Shown: positions 34,231 to 43,840 of the stretch, one piece after another
How positions within the stretch are numbered: position 1 is the stretch's first letter
Layout: every line of letters begins with the position of its first letter
DNA from: JADKAC01 sp964492065
Lineage (GTDB): Bacteria > Bacteroidota > Bacteroidia > Chitinophagales > BACL12
Assembly (NCBI GenBank): GCA_964492065.1
Contig: CAZBHH010000003.1
Location: 124,001-188,000, forward strand
Direction of reading: 5' to 3'
Length of the DNA stretch: 64,000 bases
The notes under the pieces: generated by a model
Seen by the model: only the letters and a program-made list of their open reading frames with translations
The model's database searches: none
What the model was told of the DNA's origin: nothing
Made by a program: the position numbers and the translations under genes

Positions 34231-36714
34231 TCAGTTTTTCTTCAATTCTTTCCGGCGGCGCAACATACTGATAAAAAATCCAGCCGACATTATTGCCATT
34301 CCCAGCCACACCAAATTAATCATCGGGAATACTATCGCTTTCATGATAATCCAGTTGTTCTGCACATTCCTCTCCGTCGTGGTAATTTTAAACGTATGAG
34401 ATTCCGTATCGATAAAATCAAATGTGAGCTCCAGGTCTGCATGCCGCATCCTTACCGGATCGCTGATAATTTTATTATCCGAAACGGTAAACTTCGGTTC
34501 AACCATTTCAATCGAATCGCCCGTATGCGCCATGAACAACGCTCCTGCCGAAACCGTGTTGCCCTCGTTATACCGGCGAATATCGTTTAATACCAAATAC
34601 CCCTTCGAGAAAAATATCGTGTCGCCAATGCCAACTGTATGTTCCTCGGTGATGGGTTGATTATCTCTTGCATCCCGCGATGGGATGGAAGAGATATGGG
34701 TAAACACATCGTGTGTCAAATAGTGTTTGGTATCGGGATTGGGCGAGAGTTGTTCCGATTTTTTGTCGGTCAGCAGGTAGGGATACAAATAAAATACTTT
34801 CTCCACCGCTCCTGTTCTGTCGTTTATTTTCTCATAGCGCACCTTATAGAATGTCTCCCTGTTGACAACGGAATCGCTGACATACGTCACGATATAATCG
34901 CCCATATTTACCGGCACATTTTGATACAGCAAAATATTATCCCGCTTAAACTTCTGGTCGAATTCATCGCCGTAATTAATGCCTTGTGTATTGACAGACA
35001 GCACCTGCTGATTGGCATTGGAAATTAAAATGCCCAGCAATAAAATGCCGAAACCGATATGGGCTACGTACCCGCCCGCTATTTTTATTTTGCCTTTAAG
35101 TATTACAATCAGGTATTGCAGGTTTGCAATGATGGTAAATCCGCCGGCAAACAGCAGCAGCGAAAACGGGTAGATGGTCCACACGGAATAATTATTTCCG
35201 AACAATTGCAGGTTTGCCTTTGAAAAGATGGGATAGCCGAGCGCATTGGCCGCAACCAGCATCACCACGAGGGCGAGAATGGCAGCGATGGCAACCGACC
35301 GCATGAATCGCTTCAAATACGTTTTCCGGTATTTCAGGAATTGCACAAACCCTGAAAACACCGCAATGATAATTGCCACCCATATCTGCACCGCAGTATA
35401 GTAATGAATCGGGTCGGCAGGCGGCGCATAATCGGTGCGCAGATGCGTGTCAAACCAATCGTTTATCCGCAAAAAAACCTGGTTATAAACCGGGATGCCC
35501 GTAAAGAAAATGATATGCAATCCGGAAAACAGAAACACCAGTGAGCCGATAAACATCCAAAACTCACGTGACGAACCGGCCTCTTCTTCCTTATTGGCCG
35601 GAATATGTTTCCAGTGGCGGGAAATCAACACAATACCCAGGCAGGTGAAAAATCCCAGGAACAACAACAGGTGGTTTTCCAAGCCGCTCACGACAAACGA
35701 GTGCACACTTGAATCGCCGAGGATACCGCTGCGGGTTAAAAACGAGGCGTACAACACAAAGAAAAAGGCGAGGAATAACATGATAAACGCACTGCGCAGA
35801 GCGTGCCCTGTCGCCTTCGCAACGAGTAGCAAGTGAATGCCGGCGACGGTTATCAGCCAGGGAATCAGCGAGGCATTTTCCACGGGGTCCCATGCCCAGA
35901 ACCCGCCAAAACTCAGCGCTTCATAAGCCCAGGCGCCACCCAATAAAATGCCGGCGCCGAGCACCATTCCCGCAAACAGGCTATAGGGCAGTGCCGGCCG
36001 TATCCACCCGGTGTAGTTTTTTGTCCAGAGGCCGGCAAACGCAAAGGCAAACGGAACGGTTACCGATGCAAATCCCAGGAATAAAACGGGCGGATGAATC
36101 ACCATCCAATAATTTTGCAACAGCGCATTTAACCCCGTTCCATCCTTTATAAAATCCATATAGTTTTCAAACATGAATACCGGGTCCTGCGTCAGTGCAT
36201 CTTCCATTAACAAAAAGGGGGATATGCCAATTTTTAATTTACCGATATAGACGCCGAGCAGAAATGAAACCAGGAACGCCTGCTGCAGGCTTATGAATGT
36301 TAATACCGGCGCTTCCCATTTTTTTGAGGTAAGTATCAGAAATACGCCGAGACAGGTCATCCAGAAAGTCCATAACAGAAAACTCCCCTCCTGTCCTTCC
36401 CAGAAACAGGAGAGAATGTATTTCAATGGTAAATCAAGCGATGAATGCGACCAGACGTAGTGATACTCAAACCGGTGGTTAAAAATCATGAGAAAGAGTG
36501 TAACTACGGTAGCAAAAACAGAAAATGCATGTGTAAAGAATGCGTAGCGTGCGAGATTCAGCCATTGCTGCTTACCGGTTGCATCTGCACTTCTTACCGA
36601 AGTAAAATAGGAGAAAGCGGCAACGAGTGCAGCGACAAATGCAAGTATTATAAAAAAGTGACCTGCCTGGCCATAGAACGGGTTTATGGCATTGATACTT
36701 AAAAGGCAGTTCAT
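34231..36714 (-). CDS. ccmF: Cytochrome c heme lyase CcmF/CcsA-type protein
   Basis: An 827-residue inner-membrane protein of cytochrome c maturation, which attaches heme to apocytochromes. About 14-15 helices are visible. The WWD-like heme-handling motif GGFWAWDPVENASLIPW spans 270-286, and conserved HPPVLFLGF occurs at 207-215. A periplasmic beta-rich domain covers about 575-790, followed by a last helix. The gene lies 3 nt after ccmE, consistent with CcmE handing heme to CcmF. The rest of the ccm set (ccmA/B/C/D/H) is not in the window. Confidence 0.94.
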   Translation of the reverse strand: MNCLLSINAINPFYGQAGHFFIILAFVAALVAAFSYFTSVRSADATGKQQWLNLARYAFFTHAFSVFATVVTLFLMIFNHRFEYHYVWSHSSLDLPLKYILSCFWEGQEGSFLLWTFWMTCLGVFLILTSKKWEAPVLTFISLQQAFLVSFLLGVYIGKLKIGISPFLLMEDALTQDPVFMFENYMDFIKDGTGLNALLQNYWMVIHPPVLFLGFASVTVPFAFAFAGLWTKNYTGWIRPALPYSLFAGMVLGAGILLGGAWAYEALSFGGFWAWDPVENASLIPWLITVAGIHLLLVAKATGHALRSAFIMLFLAFFFVLYASFLTRSGILGDSSVHSFVVSGLENHLLLFLGFFTCLGIVLISRHWKHIPANKEEEAGSSREFWMFIGSLVFLFSGLHIIFFTGIPVYNQVFLRINDWFDTHLRTDYAPPADPIHYYTAVQIWVAIIIAVFSGFVQFLKYRKTYLKRFMRSVAIAAILALVVMLVAANALGYPIFSKANLQLFGNNYSVWTIYPFSLLLFAGGFTIIANLQYLIVILKGKIKIAGGYVAHIGFGILLLGILISNANQQVLSVNTQGINYGDEFDQKFKRDNILLYQNVPVNMGDYIVTYVSDSVVNRETFYKVRYEKINDRTGAVEKVFYLYPYLLTDKKSEQLSPNPDTKHYLTHDVFTHISSIPSRDARDNQPITEEHTVGIGDTIFFSKGYLVLNDIRRYNEGNTVSAGALFMAHTGDSIEMVEPKFTVSDNKIISDPVRMRHADLELTFDFIDTESHTFKITTTERNVQNNWIIMKAIVFPMINLVWLGMAIMSAGFFISMLRRRKELKKN

Positions 36715-36717
36715 TCT

Positions 36718-37110
36718 TTAAATTTCGCTTTTATCCACTTCATTCTCTACGTACTTGCTCGGGCATTTTACGAGAATATCACTGGCGTAAAACACATCCT
36801 CCTTCATACTGCCCGTCAGCACAATTTCATCGCTCATTTCAAAATCTCTCGGCTTTTCATCGAAGCAAACTATCTTACCCGATTTGCCATTCTGGTCAAT
36901 GAGATAAAAGCTAAACGTATTCGGATCTTTAACCGGGTCGTAATCTACCGGTTTGTCTTTGTCGAGTGTGCCCTTTAAACGCAATTCCTTGCCCGCTTTG
37001 CCGATGGCGTCGTCGAAATCCGAATAGGCGCTTACGTTGCCTAATTGCGATGCCAAAACACCAACGCAGACCGCGAGAAACAATAATAAAATTATATGTG
37101 ATCGCTTCAC
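36718..37110 (-). CDS. ccmE: Heme chaperone CcmE, CxxxY variant
   Basis: A 130-residue membrane-anchored periplasmic heme chaperone. One helix at about 4-22 precedes an OB-fold. The heme-binding site reads CPSKY (Cys116 to Tyr120). The classical E. coli-type CcmE has His in HxxxY, whereas some deltaproteobacteria and archaea use the CxxxY form seen here. It is first in an operon with ccmF and has a TAAATTTG promoter 23 nt upstream. Confidence 0.88.
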   Translation of the reverse strand: MKRSHIILLLFLAVCVGVLASQLGNVSAYSDFDDAIGKAGKELRLKGTLDKDKPVDYDPVKDPNTFSFYLIDQNGKSGKIVCFDEKPRDFEMSDEIVLTGSMKEDVFYASDILVKCPSKYVENEVDKSEI

Positions 37111-37133
37111 TGTTACTGTTTTTTCTGATAATG

Positions 37134-37141
37134 CAAATTTA
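37134..37141 (-). promoter_or_regulatory. Bacteroidota -7 promoter element of the ccmE operon
   Basis: TAAATTTG on the minus strand matches TAnnTTTG and is followed by C, 23 nt before the ccmE start. No clear -33 element at the expected distance. Confidence 0.55.
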
Positions 37142-37207
37142 CCTCAAAATGTTCAGCACCTTATACCCTAAGTGTTAAGATGTACTAAATCGTGCGACGG
37201 CAGGCGG

Positions 37208-37234
37208 TTTGCGGGCAATAAAACAGTATTTTCG
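37208..37234 (+). promoter_or_regulatory. Possible promoter of the MATE exporter gene
   Basis: TTTG (37208-37211) and TATTTTCG (37227-37234), one mismatch to TAnnTTTG, with a short 15-nt spacer. It lies 60 nt before the ATG at 37295. Confidence 0.35.
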
Positions 37235-37294
37235 CCCACCCGGAAATCCGGCATTTCACAACGGCAATCAAAGATAATACAACGTCAATCCCAT

Positions 37295-38710
37295 ATGCTT
37301 TCCAAATACATCGACAAATTACGGCATGGGTATTCCCTGTTCAAAAAGGCGCTTTCGGGTGAAGAGCAGGACTACACTACAGGTAGCATTGGCAAGGCGA
37401 TATTCCTGTTGAGCGTGCCGATGATATTTGAGATGATGATGGAAAGTGTCTTTGCCGTAGTGGATATTTTCTTTGTCAATCGCCTGGGCTCCGATGCCGT
37501 TTCTATCGTAGGCCTCACCGAGAGTGTAAATACAATCATTTACTCCGTGGCAATTGGCATCAGCACCGCAGCCACCGCCCTGATTTCCAGGAGAATCGGT
37601 GAAAAGAACAGGGAAGCCGCCGCCACTACTGCAGTACAGGTAATTGCGCTCACCTGCGTGGCATCCGCCGCAATAAGCATCCCCGCATTTCTGTTTTCCG
37701 AGGATATCCTGCGGTTGATGGGCGCTGAACCCGCAGCGATTGCCGGCGGCGCAGGATATACCCGGATTCTGTTCGGCTCCAGCGCCGTGATTATGTTCCT
37801 GTTTGTCATCAACGGCATTTTCCGCGGTGCAGGCGATGCCACCATCGCCATGCGCAGTTTGTGGATTGCCAATATTTGCAATATTGTCCTCGATTACCTG
37901 CTGATTTTTGGTATCGGGCCTTTCCCCGAACTGGGCATACAGGGTGCGGCAATCGCTACGGCAACCGGCCGGGGTATCGGCGTGATCTATCAACTCTACC
38001 ATCTCACCGGCGCAACGGGTATTGTCCATATCGCGAAACGACATCTGACCTTCAACGGCAACATAATACATGCATTAATCAATGTGGCATCACCGGCTAC
38101 CCTACAGTTTATCATCGCTTCGGCGAGTTGGGTTGTCCTCGCCGCATTTGTGGCACAAAGCGGCAGCGATGCTTCGGCGGGTTATCAGACCAGTATCCGG
38201 CTGGTGCTGTTTTTCATCCTGCCGGCATGGGGTATGAGCAATGCCGCCGCCACACTGGTGGGGCAGAATTTGGGTGCGCAGCAAATCGGGCGGGCCGAGG
38301 AAAGCGTATTCAGAACCGCCAAATACAATGCGGTATTTATGGGCAGTGTCTCGTTGCTGTTTTTATTTTTCAGCAAGCCCCTCGCCCTGTTGTTTATTCC
38401 CGCACACCAAACCGAACAGGTGCAGTTTGCCGTATTATCGCTGCAAATTATCTGTTCCGGTTTTTTATTCTACGGCATCGGCATGGTCATTACCATGGCT
38501 TTCAATGGGGCCGGCGACACCCGTACTCCAACCCTGGTAAACTTATTCGGATTCTGGCTGTTTCAAATCCCGTTGGCGTATTTGCTCTCGCATACATTCA
38601 AGCTGGAAGCTATGGGAGTATTTATTGCAATACCGGTGGCTGAATCGGCGATTGCAATTGCGGGCTTTATTATTTTCAAAAGGGGTACATGGAAAACGGT
38701 TACCGTGTAA
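37295..38710 (+). CDS. MATE-family multidrug/metabolite exporter
   Basis: A 471-residue inner-membrane antiporter with about twelve helices in two related halves. The N-terminal half has IFLLSVPMIFEMMMES and the loop FVNRLGSDAVSIVG, and the C-terminal half repeats this with WVVLAAFVAQSGSDASAGY. Both are family landmarks. ATG 37295 is used because the open frame before it (to 37172) is low-complexity and unlike MATE proteins. The export substrate and the coupling ion (Na+ or H+) are not predictable here. Confidence 0.92.
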   Translation: MLSKYIDKLRHGYSLFKKALSGEEQDYTTGSIGKAIFLLSVPMIFEMMMESVFAVVDIFFVNRLGSDAVSIVGLTESVNTIIYSVAIGISTAATALISRRIGEKNREAAATTAVQVIALTCVASAAISIPAFLFSEDILRLMGAEPAAIAGGAGYTRILFGSSAVIMFLFVINGIFRGAGDATIAMRSLWIANICNIVLDYLLIFGIGPFPELGIQGAAIATATGRGIGVIYQLYHLTGATGIVHIAKRHLTFNGNIIHALINVASPATLQFIIASASWVVLAAFVAQSGSDASAGYQTSIRLVLFFILPAWGMSNAAATLVGQNLGAQQIGRAEESVFRTAKYNAVFMGSVSLLFLFFSKPLALLFIPAHQTEQVQFAVLSLQIICSGFLFYGIGMVITMAFNGAGDTRTPTLVNLFGFWLFQIPLAYLLSHTFKLEAMGVFIAIPVAESAIAIAGFIIFKRGTWKTVTV

Positions 38711-38747
38711 TACACGTGGCAGCGACGATACAATGCCCGTTATTAAG

Positions 38748-38755
38748 TAACTTTG
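38748..38755 (+). promoter_or_regulatory. Bacteroidota -7 promoter element of rocD
   Basis: TAACTTTG followed by C, a full match to TAnnTTTG, only 11 nt before the ATG at 38767. No convincing -33 TTTG at 19-20 nt. Confidence 0.6.
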
Positions 38756-38766
38756 CAATAAATTAA

Positions 38767-39990
38767 ATGGCTATGGAAGTATTGACATCAAATTATTTTA
38801 TTGAACTGGAAGATAAATACGGAGCGCACAACTATCACCCGTTGCCGGTGGTGCTCTCACGTGGTGAAGGCGTTTTCGTGTGGGATGTGGAGGAGAAAAA
38901 ATACTTTGATTTTCTGTCTGCGTACAGCGCAGTTAACCAGGGCCATTGCAATCCGAGAATCATCAATGCACTCACCGAACAGGCGCAGAAACTGACACTG
39001 AGCAGCCGTGCTTTTTACAACGACGCATTAGGCGAATACGAAAAATACGTTACCGCTTTATTCGGCTACGATAAATTATTGCCGATGAATACGGGTGTGG
39101 AGGCTGTAGAGACTGCCATCAAACTATGCAGAAAATGGGGGTATTCGGTAAAAGGCGTTGAGCCTAATAAGGCGCAGATCATCGTGTTCGAACAAAACTT
39201 TCACGGGCGTACCAGCGGTGTGATATCATTTTCCACCGACCCCACTTCAACATACAATTTCGGCCCGTATATGCCCGGTTATATCGTAGCGCCCTATAAT
39301 AACCTGGAGGCGCTGGAAAGAGAATTGCAAAAACCCAATATCGCCGGGTTATTGATAGAGCCCATTCAGGGCGAAGCCGGCGTCGTGGTTCCCGATGCGG
39401 GGTACCTGGCAGGCGTGTATGACTTGTGTAAAAAACACAACGTCCTGTTTATGGCCGATGAAATACAAACCGGTTTGTGTCGTACAGGCAAAATGCTGGC
39501 CTGCGACCACGAGAATGTGCGTCCCGATGTGCTGATTCTCGGCAAGGCGTTGTCCGGCGGCGTATTGCCCGTTTCGGCGGTGCTTGCCGACGATGAGGTC
39601 ATGTTGTGTATCCAGCCGGGCGAACACGGTTCCACCTTTGGCGGCAACCCGCTGGCTTGCCGTGTCGGCATGGAAGCATTGCAGGTATTACAAGACGAAA
39701 ACTTAGCGGAGAATGCAGAGAAGATGGGCGTATTGCTGCGCAGCGAACTCGCCAAAATGAACCCGGATGTGGTGAAGACCGTTAGGGGAAAAGGACTGTT
39801 GAATGCGATTGTCGTTCCTGAAAGAGAAGGAAAAGACGCCTGGGATTTCTGCCTTAAATTAAAATCAAACGGCCTGCTCGCCAAGCCGACTCACGGCGAT
39901 AAAATCCGGTTTGCACCGCCGCTCGTTATAACCGAAGAGCAAATGTGGGAGTGCATAGAAATCATCCGCAAGACAGTGGATTCCTTCTGA
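38767..39990 (+). CDS. rocD: Ornithine aminotransferase
   Basis: A 407-residue cytoplasmic PLP enzyme that converts ornithine and 2-oxoglutarate to glutamate semialdehyde and glutamate. Class III aminotransferase landmarks are present: FLSAYSAVNQGHCNP at 49-63, NTGVEAVETAIKLCRKW, FHGRTSG, and the PLP Lys260 in LGKALSGG. The YSAVNQGH segment separates ornithine aminotransferases from acetylornithine aminotransferases. Monocistronic with its own promoter; its stop abuts the converging ABC ATPase gene. Confidence 0.95.
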   Translation: MAMEVLTSNYFIELEDKYGAHNYHPLPVVLSRGEGVFVWDVEEKKYFDFLSAYSAVNQGHCNPRIINALTEQAQKLTLSSRAFYNDALGEYEKYVTALFGYDKLLPMNTGVEAVETAIKLCRKWGYSVKGVEPNKAQIIVFEQNFHGRTSGVISFSTDPTSTYNFGPYMPGYIVAPYNNLEALERELQKPNIAGLLIEPIQGEAGVVVPDAGYLAGVYDLCKKHNVLFMADEIQTGLCRTGKMLACDHENVRPDVLILGKALSGGVLPVSAVLADDEVMLCIQPGEHGSTFGGNPLACRVGMEALQVLQDENLAENAEKMGVLLRSELAKMNPDVVKTVRGKGLLNAIVVPEREGKDAWDFCLKLKSNGLLAKPTHGDKIRFAPPLVITEEQMWECIEIIRKTVDSF

Positions 39991-40611
39991 TCAGCGCTTG
40001 TATTTTTCTATTTGAATAACGGCTTCGCAGAATTCGTATTCCCGTGTGATGTTGGAACTGACGACTATACAGCGGTCGCCCGCATACCGGCCGATCAACT
40101 CCTGATACCATGCTACCCCGGCCGCATCGAGATTAGTGGTCGGTTCGTCAAGTAATACTACCGGAACATCTGCGAGAATGGCCAGGCAGAGCTTTACCCG
40201 CTGTTTCATCCCGGAGGAATAATTCTTTATCAGTTTATTTCTATGGCGCTCCAATCCGGAAATCGCTATGCATTCCCGTACCGGCAAATTTTGAACGGTG
40301 GGTTTAAATTGTTTTTGAAAGTGCAACAATTCCGCAAAAGAAAACTCTTCGATAAGATCGATATACGGTGCGGCGTAGGAAATTTTTGAATACACCATGT
40401 CGGGCGCCAGTTTTCCGCCGTTAAAAGTAAAGGCGACGCTGCCTTCCGACGGTGACAGCTGTCCGCTTAAGATGCGCATCAGCGTGGATTTGCCCGAGCC
40501 GTTGGCGCCGGTTATTGCAATTTTATCACCTGCGGAAAATGTATAGTCCACATTGCGGAATATCCAGTCGTAATTAAATCTTTTGGAAACGGCCTGTAGT
40601 TGAATCATCAT
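39991..40611 (-). CDS. ABC transporter ATP-binding protein
   Basis: A 206-residue single-domain ATPase. Walker A GANGSGKST is at 35-43. The signature is NYSSGMKQRVKL, followed by Walker B PVVLLDEPTTNLD. The small size and the FNYDWIFRN start recall CcmA-like ATPases. No permease gene is nearby. It overlaps lpxA by 4 nt (ATGA), so it belongs to the lipid A operon. The transported substrate is unknown; lipid- or heme-related export is conjecture. Confidence 0.88.
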   Translation of the reverse strand: MMIQLQAVSKRFNYDWIFRNVDYTFSAGDKIAITGANGSGKSTLMRILSGQLSPSEGSVAFTFNGGKLAPDMVYSKISYAAPYIDLIEEFSFAELLHFQKQFKPTVQNLPVRECIAISGLERHRNKLIKNYSSGMKQRVKLCLAILADVPVVLLDEPTTNLDAAGVAWYQELIGRYAGDRCIVVSSNITREYEFCEAVIQIEKYKR

Positions 40612-41396
40612 TCAGTCATGTGGCGAAACCCTTTCATTACACCGCCTTTCGAAGAGCGGATAAATGTCAGTATCTGATCCCGTTCGTTGGTTGCAGGTAA
40701 TTCGGCTTCAATTATACTCAGCGCTTTAGAGACATTAAAACCCCTTACAAACAGTATGCGGTAAATTTCCTGAATTTGGTTGATGGAATCGGGGCTGAAT
40801 CCGCGGCGGCGCAAGCCGATGGAATTCACACCGGCATAGGACAGAGGCTCTCGTGCCGCCTTGACGAATGGGGGAACATCTTTGCGCACCAGCGAACCGC
40901 CGGCAATGAATGCGTGGGCGCCGATTTTAATAAACTGCTGTACGGCTACCGTTCCCTCCAGGATTACCCACTCTTCGATTTCGATATGACCGGCGAGGTT
41001 TACGCTGTTGGCGAGAATGACGTGGTTGCCGACAATGCAGTCGTGCGCAACATGCACATAAGCCATCAACAAACAATTACTGCCAATCACTGTCTTTTCC
41101 AGATATTTAGTTCCCCGGTTTATAGTTACACATTCCCGTATCGTCGTGTTATCGCCAATTATCACTTCAGTATCTTCGCCGTTGTATTTCAAATCCTGGG
41201 GAATGGCGGAAATCACGGCGCCGGGAAATATCCTGCAGTTTTTTCCGATGCGTGCACCCGACATAATCGTAACGTTCGGGCCTATCCACGTGCCCTCGCC
41301 GATCACTACATTTTTCGAAATAAATGAATACGGTTCTATAACCACATTATCCGCCACCTGCGCCTGGGGATGTACATACGCCAAAGGTTGATTCAT
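40608..41396 (-). CDS. lpxA: UDP-N-acetylglucosamine O-acyltransferase LpxA
   Basis: A 262-residue cytoplasmic trimeric acyltransferase, the first step of lipid A synthesis. The N-terminal half is a left-handed beta-helix of hexapeptide repeats (VVIGEGTWIGPN, ARIGKNCRIFPG). The conserved catalytic-loop segment MAYVHVAHDC contains the catalytic His. The C-terminal helical part has GLRRRGFS. It abuts lpxC-fabZ and overlaps the ABC ATPase gene. Confidence 0.97.
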   Translation of the reverse strand: MNQPLAYVHPQAQVADNVVIEPYSFISKNVVIGEGTWIGPNVTIMSGARIGKNCRIFPGAVISAIPQDLKYNGEDTEVIIGDNTTIRECVTINRGTKYLEKTVIGSNCLLMAYVHVAHDCIVGNHVILANSVNLAGHIEIEEWVILEGTVAVQQFIKIGAHAFIAGGSLVRKDVPPFVKAAREPLSYAGVNSIGLRRRGFSPDSINQIQEIYRILFVRGFNVSKALSIIEAELPATNERDQILTFIRSSKGGVMKGFRHMTE

Positions 41397-42796
41397 CAGC
41401 TTTCAGATCGTTTTACTACCTGGGCGGTGAGTTCGCCTTCGGTAACCAGATAATTCCCAACATAGGCAGTTGCTTTCATTTCGCAAATGCCCCTGCGTAT
41501 GGGGTGCATCAATTCCATTTTTAATAACAGCGTGTCGCCGGGCAATACCTTGCGTTTAAATTTCACCCTGTCTATTTTCAGGAAATACGTGTCGTAGTTT
41601 TCGGGATCCGGCACCTGGCTTAAAACAAAAATGCCCCCGGTTTGCGCAAGCGCTTCCACCTGCAATACGCCGGGCATCACCGGGTTGTTCGGGAAATGGC
41701 CGGCAAAGAATCCTTCATTAAAAGTAACGTTCTTCAAGCCAACGATGTACTTGTCGGTCATCTCGATAATTTTATCCACTAACAACATCGGGTAGCGGTG
41801 TGGCAACATCTTATTGATAGTGTTAATATCATAAACCGGCTCGCTATTGGGATTGTATCGCGGCACCGAAATATTTTTCCTGTTCTTGTGATAGGATTTA
41901 ATCATTTTGGCAAAGGCTACATTGGCAGGATGCCCCGGCCGGCTGGCAAATACTTTCCCCTTAATCGGTTTGCCGGCCAGCGACAGGTCGCCGATTACAT
42001 CCAATAATTTATGCCGGGCAGGTTCATTGATATGGTGTAATTCGAGATTGTTTAATATCCCTTCCTTTTTAACCATCACGTGTTCTTTGTTGAACATCTT
42101 CTTGAGCTTGGCCATCTCGGGTTCGCTGACTTCTTTATCGACAATGACAATGGCATTATTCAAATCTCCGCCGCGAATCAGGTTATTTTCATACAGCGTT
42201 TCCAACTCGTGCAGGAAGCAAAACGTACGGCTGTTGGCAAATTCGTTTTTAAACTCGTCCATTTCATGCAGCGTAGCGTGTTGCTGTCCGAGAACCTTGG
42301 AATTAAAATCTATCATCACCGTAACCTGGTAGTTATCGGCGGGCATCAAGGTCATTTCGGTATTTCGTGAATCGTCTTTTAACACGAGGTTTTCGGTAAC
42401 GATGATGTACTCTCTTTCGGCGTCCTGCTCTTCCCTGCCTACACCGTCGAGCGCTTCGACAAACACCTTGGAGCTGCCATCCATAATGGGCGTCTCATCG
42501 CCGTTCAGTTCGATGAGCACATTGTCGATTCCCAGGCCGGCCAGTGCGGCGAGCGTGTGTTCCACGGTACTGATGCGAATGCCGTTCTTTGCAATAGTAG
42601 TACCCCGGGCTGTATCCACGACATTGTCCACGTCTGCCTCTATTACCGGCTGGCCTTCCACATCGATGCGCTTAAACTTGATGCCGTGATTGACGGGTGC
42701 CGGTTTAAACGTCATGATGACGTCCTGACCGGTATGCAAACCCACCCCAGCCACAGTCACCTTACTCTTTATCGTATGTTGTAAATCCTTCTTCAT
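41396..42796 (-). CDS. lpxC: Bifunctional LpxC deacetylase / FabZ dehydratase
   Basis: A 466-residue fusion found across Bacteroidota. The N-terminal part is the zinc deacetylase LpxC (about 1-300), with His80 in STVEHTLA and the later HKLLDVIGDL and HPANVAF zinc and catalytic motifs. The C-terminal part is 3-hydroxyacyl-ACP dehydratase FabZ (about 320-466), with MLPHRYPMLLVDK and GHFPNNPVMPGVLQVEALAQ carrying the His/Glu pair. The fusion joins lipid A commitment to supply of unsaturated acyl chains. It is flanked by lpxD (4-nt gap) and lpxA. Confidence 0.97.
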   Translation of the reverse strand: MKKDLQHTIKSKVTVAGVGLHTGQDVIMTFKPAPVNHGIKFKRIDVEGQPVIEADVDNVVDTARGTTIAKNGIRISTVEHTLAALAGLGIDNVLIELNGDETPIMDGSSKVFVEALDGVGREEQDAEREYIIVTENLVLKDDSRNTEMTLMPADNYQVTVMIDFNSKVLGQQHATLHEMDEFKNEFANSRTFCFLHELETLYENNLIRGGDLNNAIVIVDKEVSEPEMAKLKKMFNKEHVMVKKEGILNNLELHHINEPARHKLLDVIGDLSLAGKPIKGKVFASRPGHPANVAFAKMIKSYHKNRKNISVPRYNPNSEPVYDINTINKMLPHRYPMLLVDKIIEMTDKYIVGLKNVTFNEGFFAGHFPNNPVMPGVLQVEALAQTGGIFVLSQVPDPENYDTYFLKIDRVKFKRKVLPGDTLLLKMELMHPIRRGICEMKATAYVGNYLVTEGELTAQVVKRSES

Positions 42797-42800
42797 GCCC

Positions 42801-43838
42801 TTATTTCTCCAATTCCTTTAAGCGTTGTTCCAAGTCGGCAATTCTTTGCATCATCTCCGGTAATTTTTTAAATATCACCTGCGAACGCATCGCCAGATTG
42901 TAGTCAAAAGCCGGCGAGCCGGTAAAAGCCAGTCCGGGTTGCTTAATACTCTTTGCCACTCCGCTTTGCGCATTGATGCGGGTGCCATCGGCGATGACGA
43001 GATGCCCCACGATGCCTACCTGCCCGCCCACGATACAATTGCGGCCGATTTTGGTGCTGCCTGAAATCCCGGTTTGCGCAGCGATCACGGTGTTTTCGCC
43101 GATGTCCACATTGTGGGCTATTTGAATCAGGTTATCCAGTTTGGCACCCTTGCGGATAATCGTCGAACCCAGTGTTGCCCTGTCGATGGTCGTATTTGCG
43201 CCTATCTCCACATTGTCTTCTATGACCACATTTCCGGTTTGCGGCACTTTTTTATAGGTGCCGTCTTCCTGGGGTGCAAAACCAAACCCCTCGCTGCCGA
43301 TTACGGCGCCACCGTTTATCAGGCAGTTGTCGCCAACCTTACAGTCATCGAGAATACACACACCCGGGCAGATAATAACATTCTTGCCGATGTGCACATT
43401 ATTGCCGATATACACCTGCGCCATGATCTGCGTGTTGTCGCCGATGGAAGAATTCTGGCCGATTACCGAAAACACACCTACGTGCACGTCTTTTCCCAAG
43501 GTAGCCGTCGGCGCTATATGGCTGAATTTTTCCACGCCATTGGCTGCCAGCGCTCCCATCGCCTTGTATTGGGCTAAAATTTTTGAAAAACCGGTATAGG
43601 CATCTTTCACCCGGATCAACGTGGGCTGTACCGGTTGATCGAAGTTCAGCGATTCACTGATAATCAGCACGGAAGCCTGAGTCGTATAGGCGTATTTAAT
43701 ATATTTGGGATTTGCCAGAAAGCAGACATCCCCATCCTGACCTTCTTCAATTTTGGCGGGTTTACGCACCATAACATCGGGGTTACCCTCCAAGGTACCC
43801 TGAAGGAATTTACTCAATTCTAATGCAGAAAACTCCAT
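42801..43838 (-). CDS. lpxD: UDP-3-O-acylglucosamine N-acyltransferase LpxD
   Basis: A 345-residue cytoplasmic acyltransferase, third step of lipid A synthesis. An N-terminal uridine-binding domain (about 1-100, starting MEFSALELSKFLQG) is followed by a long left-handed beta-helix of hexapeptide repeats and the LIQIAHNVDIGENT segment with the active-site His. A C-terminal coiled helix (LEQRLKELEK) ends the protein. ATG 43838 is used because it sits 2 nt after the HD gene stop; the longer frame to 43862 is not. Confidence 0.96.
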   Translation of the reverse strand: MEFSALELSKFLQGTLEGNPDVMVRKPAKIEEGQDGDVCFLANPKYIKYAYTTQASVLIISESLNFDQPVQPTLIRVKDAYTGFSKILAQYKAMGALAANGVEKFSHIAPTATLGKDVHVGVFSVIGQNSSIGDNTQIMAQVYIGNNVHIGKNVIICPGVCILDDCKVGDNCLINGGAVIGSEGFGFAPQEDGTYKKVPQTGNVVIEDNVEIGANTTIDRATLGSTIIRKGAKLDNLIQIAHNVDIGENTVIAAQTGISGSTKIGRNCIVGGQVGIVGHLVIADGTRINAQSGVAKSIKQPGLAFTGSPAFDYNLAMRSQVIFKKLPEMMQRIADLEQRLKELEK

Positions 43839-43840
43839 GC

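Noticed and set aside
37172..37294. Longer start for the MATE gene
   Set aside because: The extra residues are Ser/Arg/Gln-rich, not membrane-like, and overlap the probable promoter at 37208-37234.
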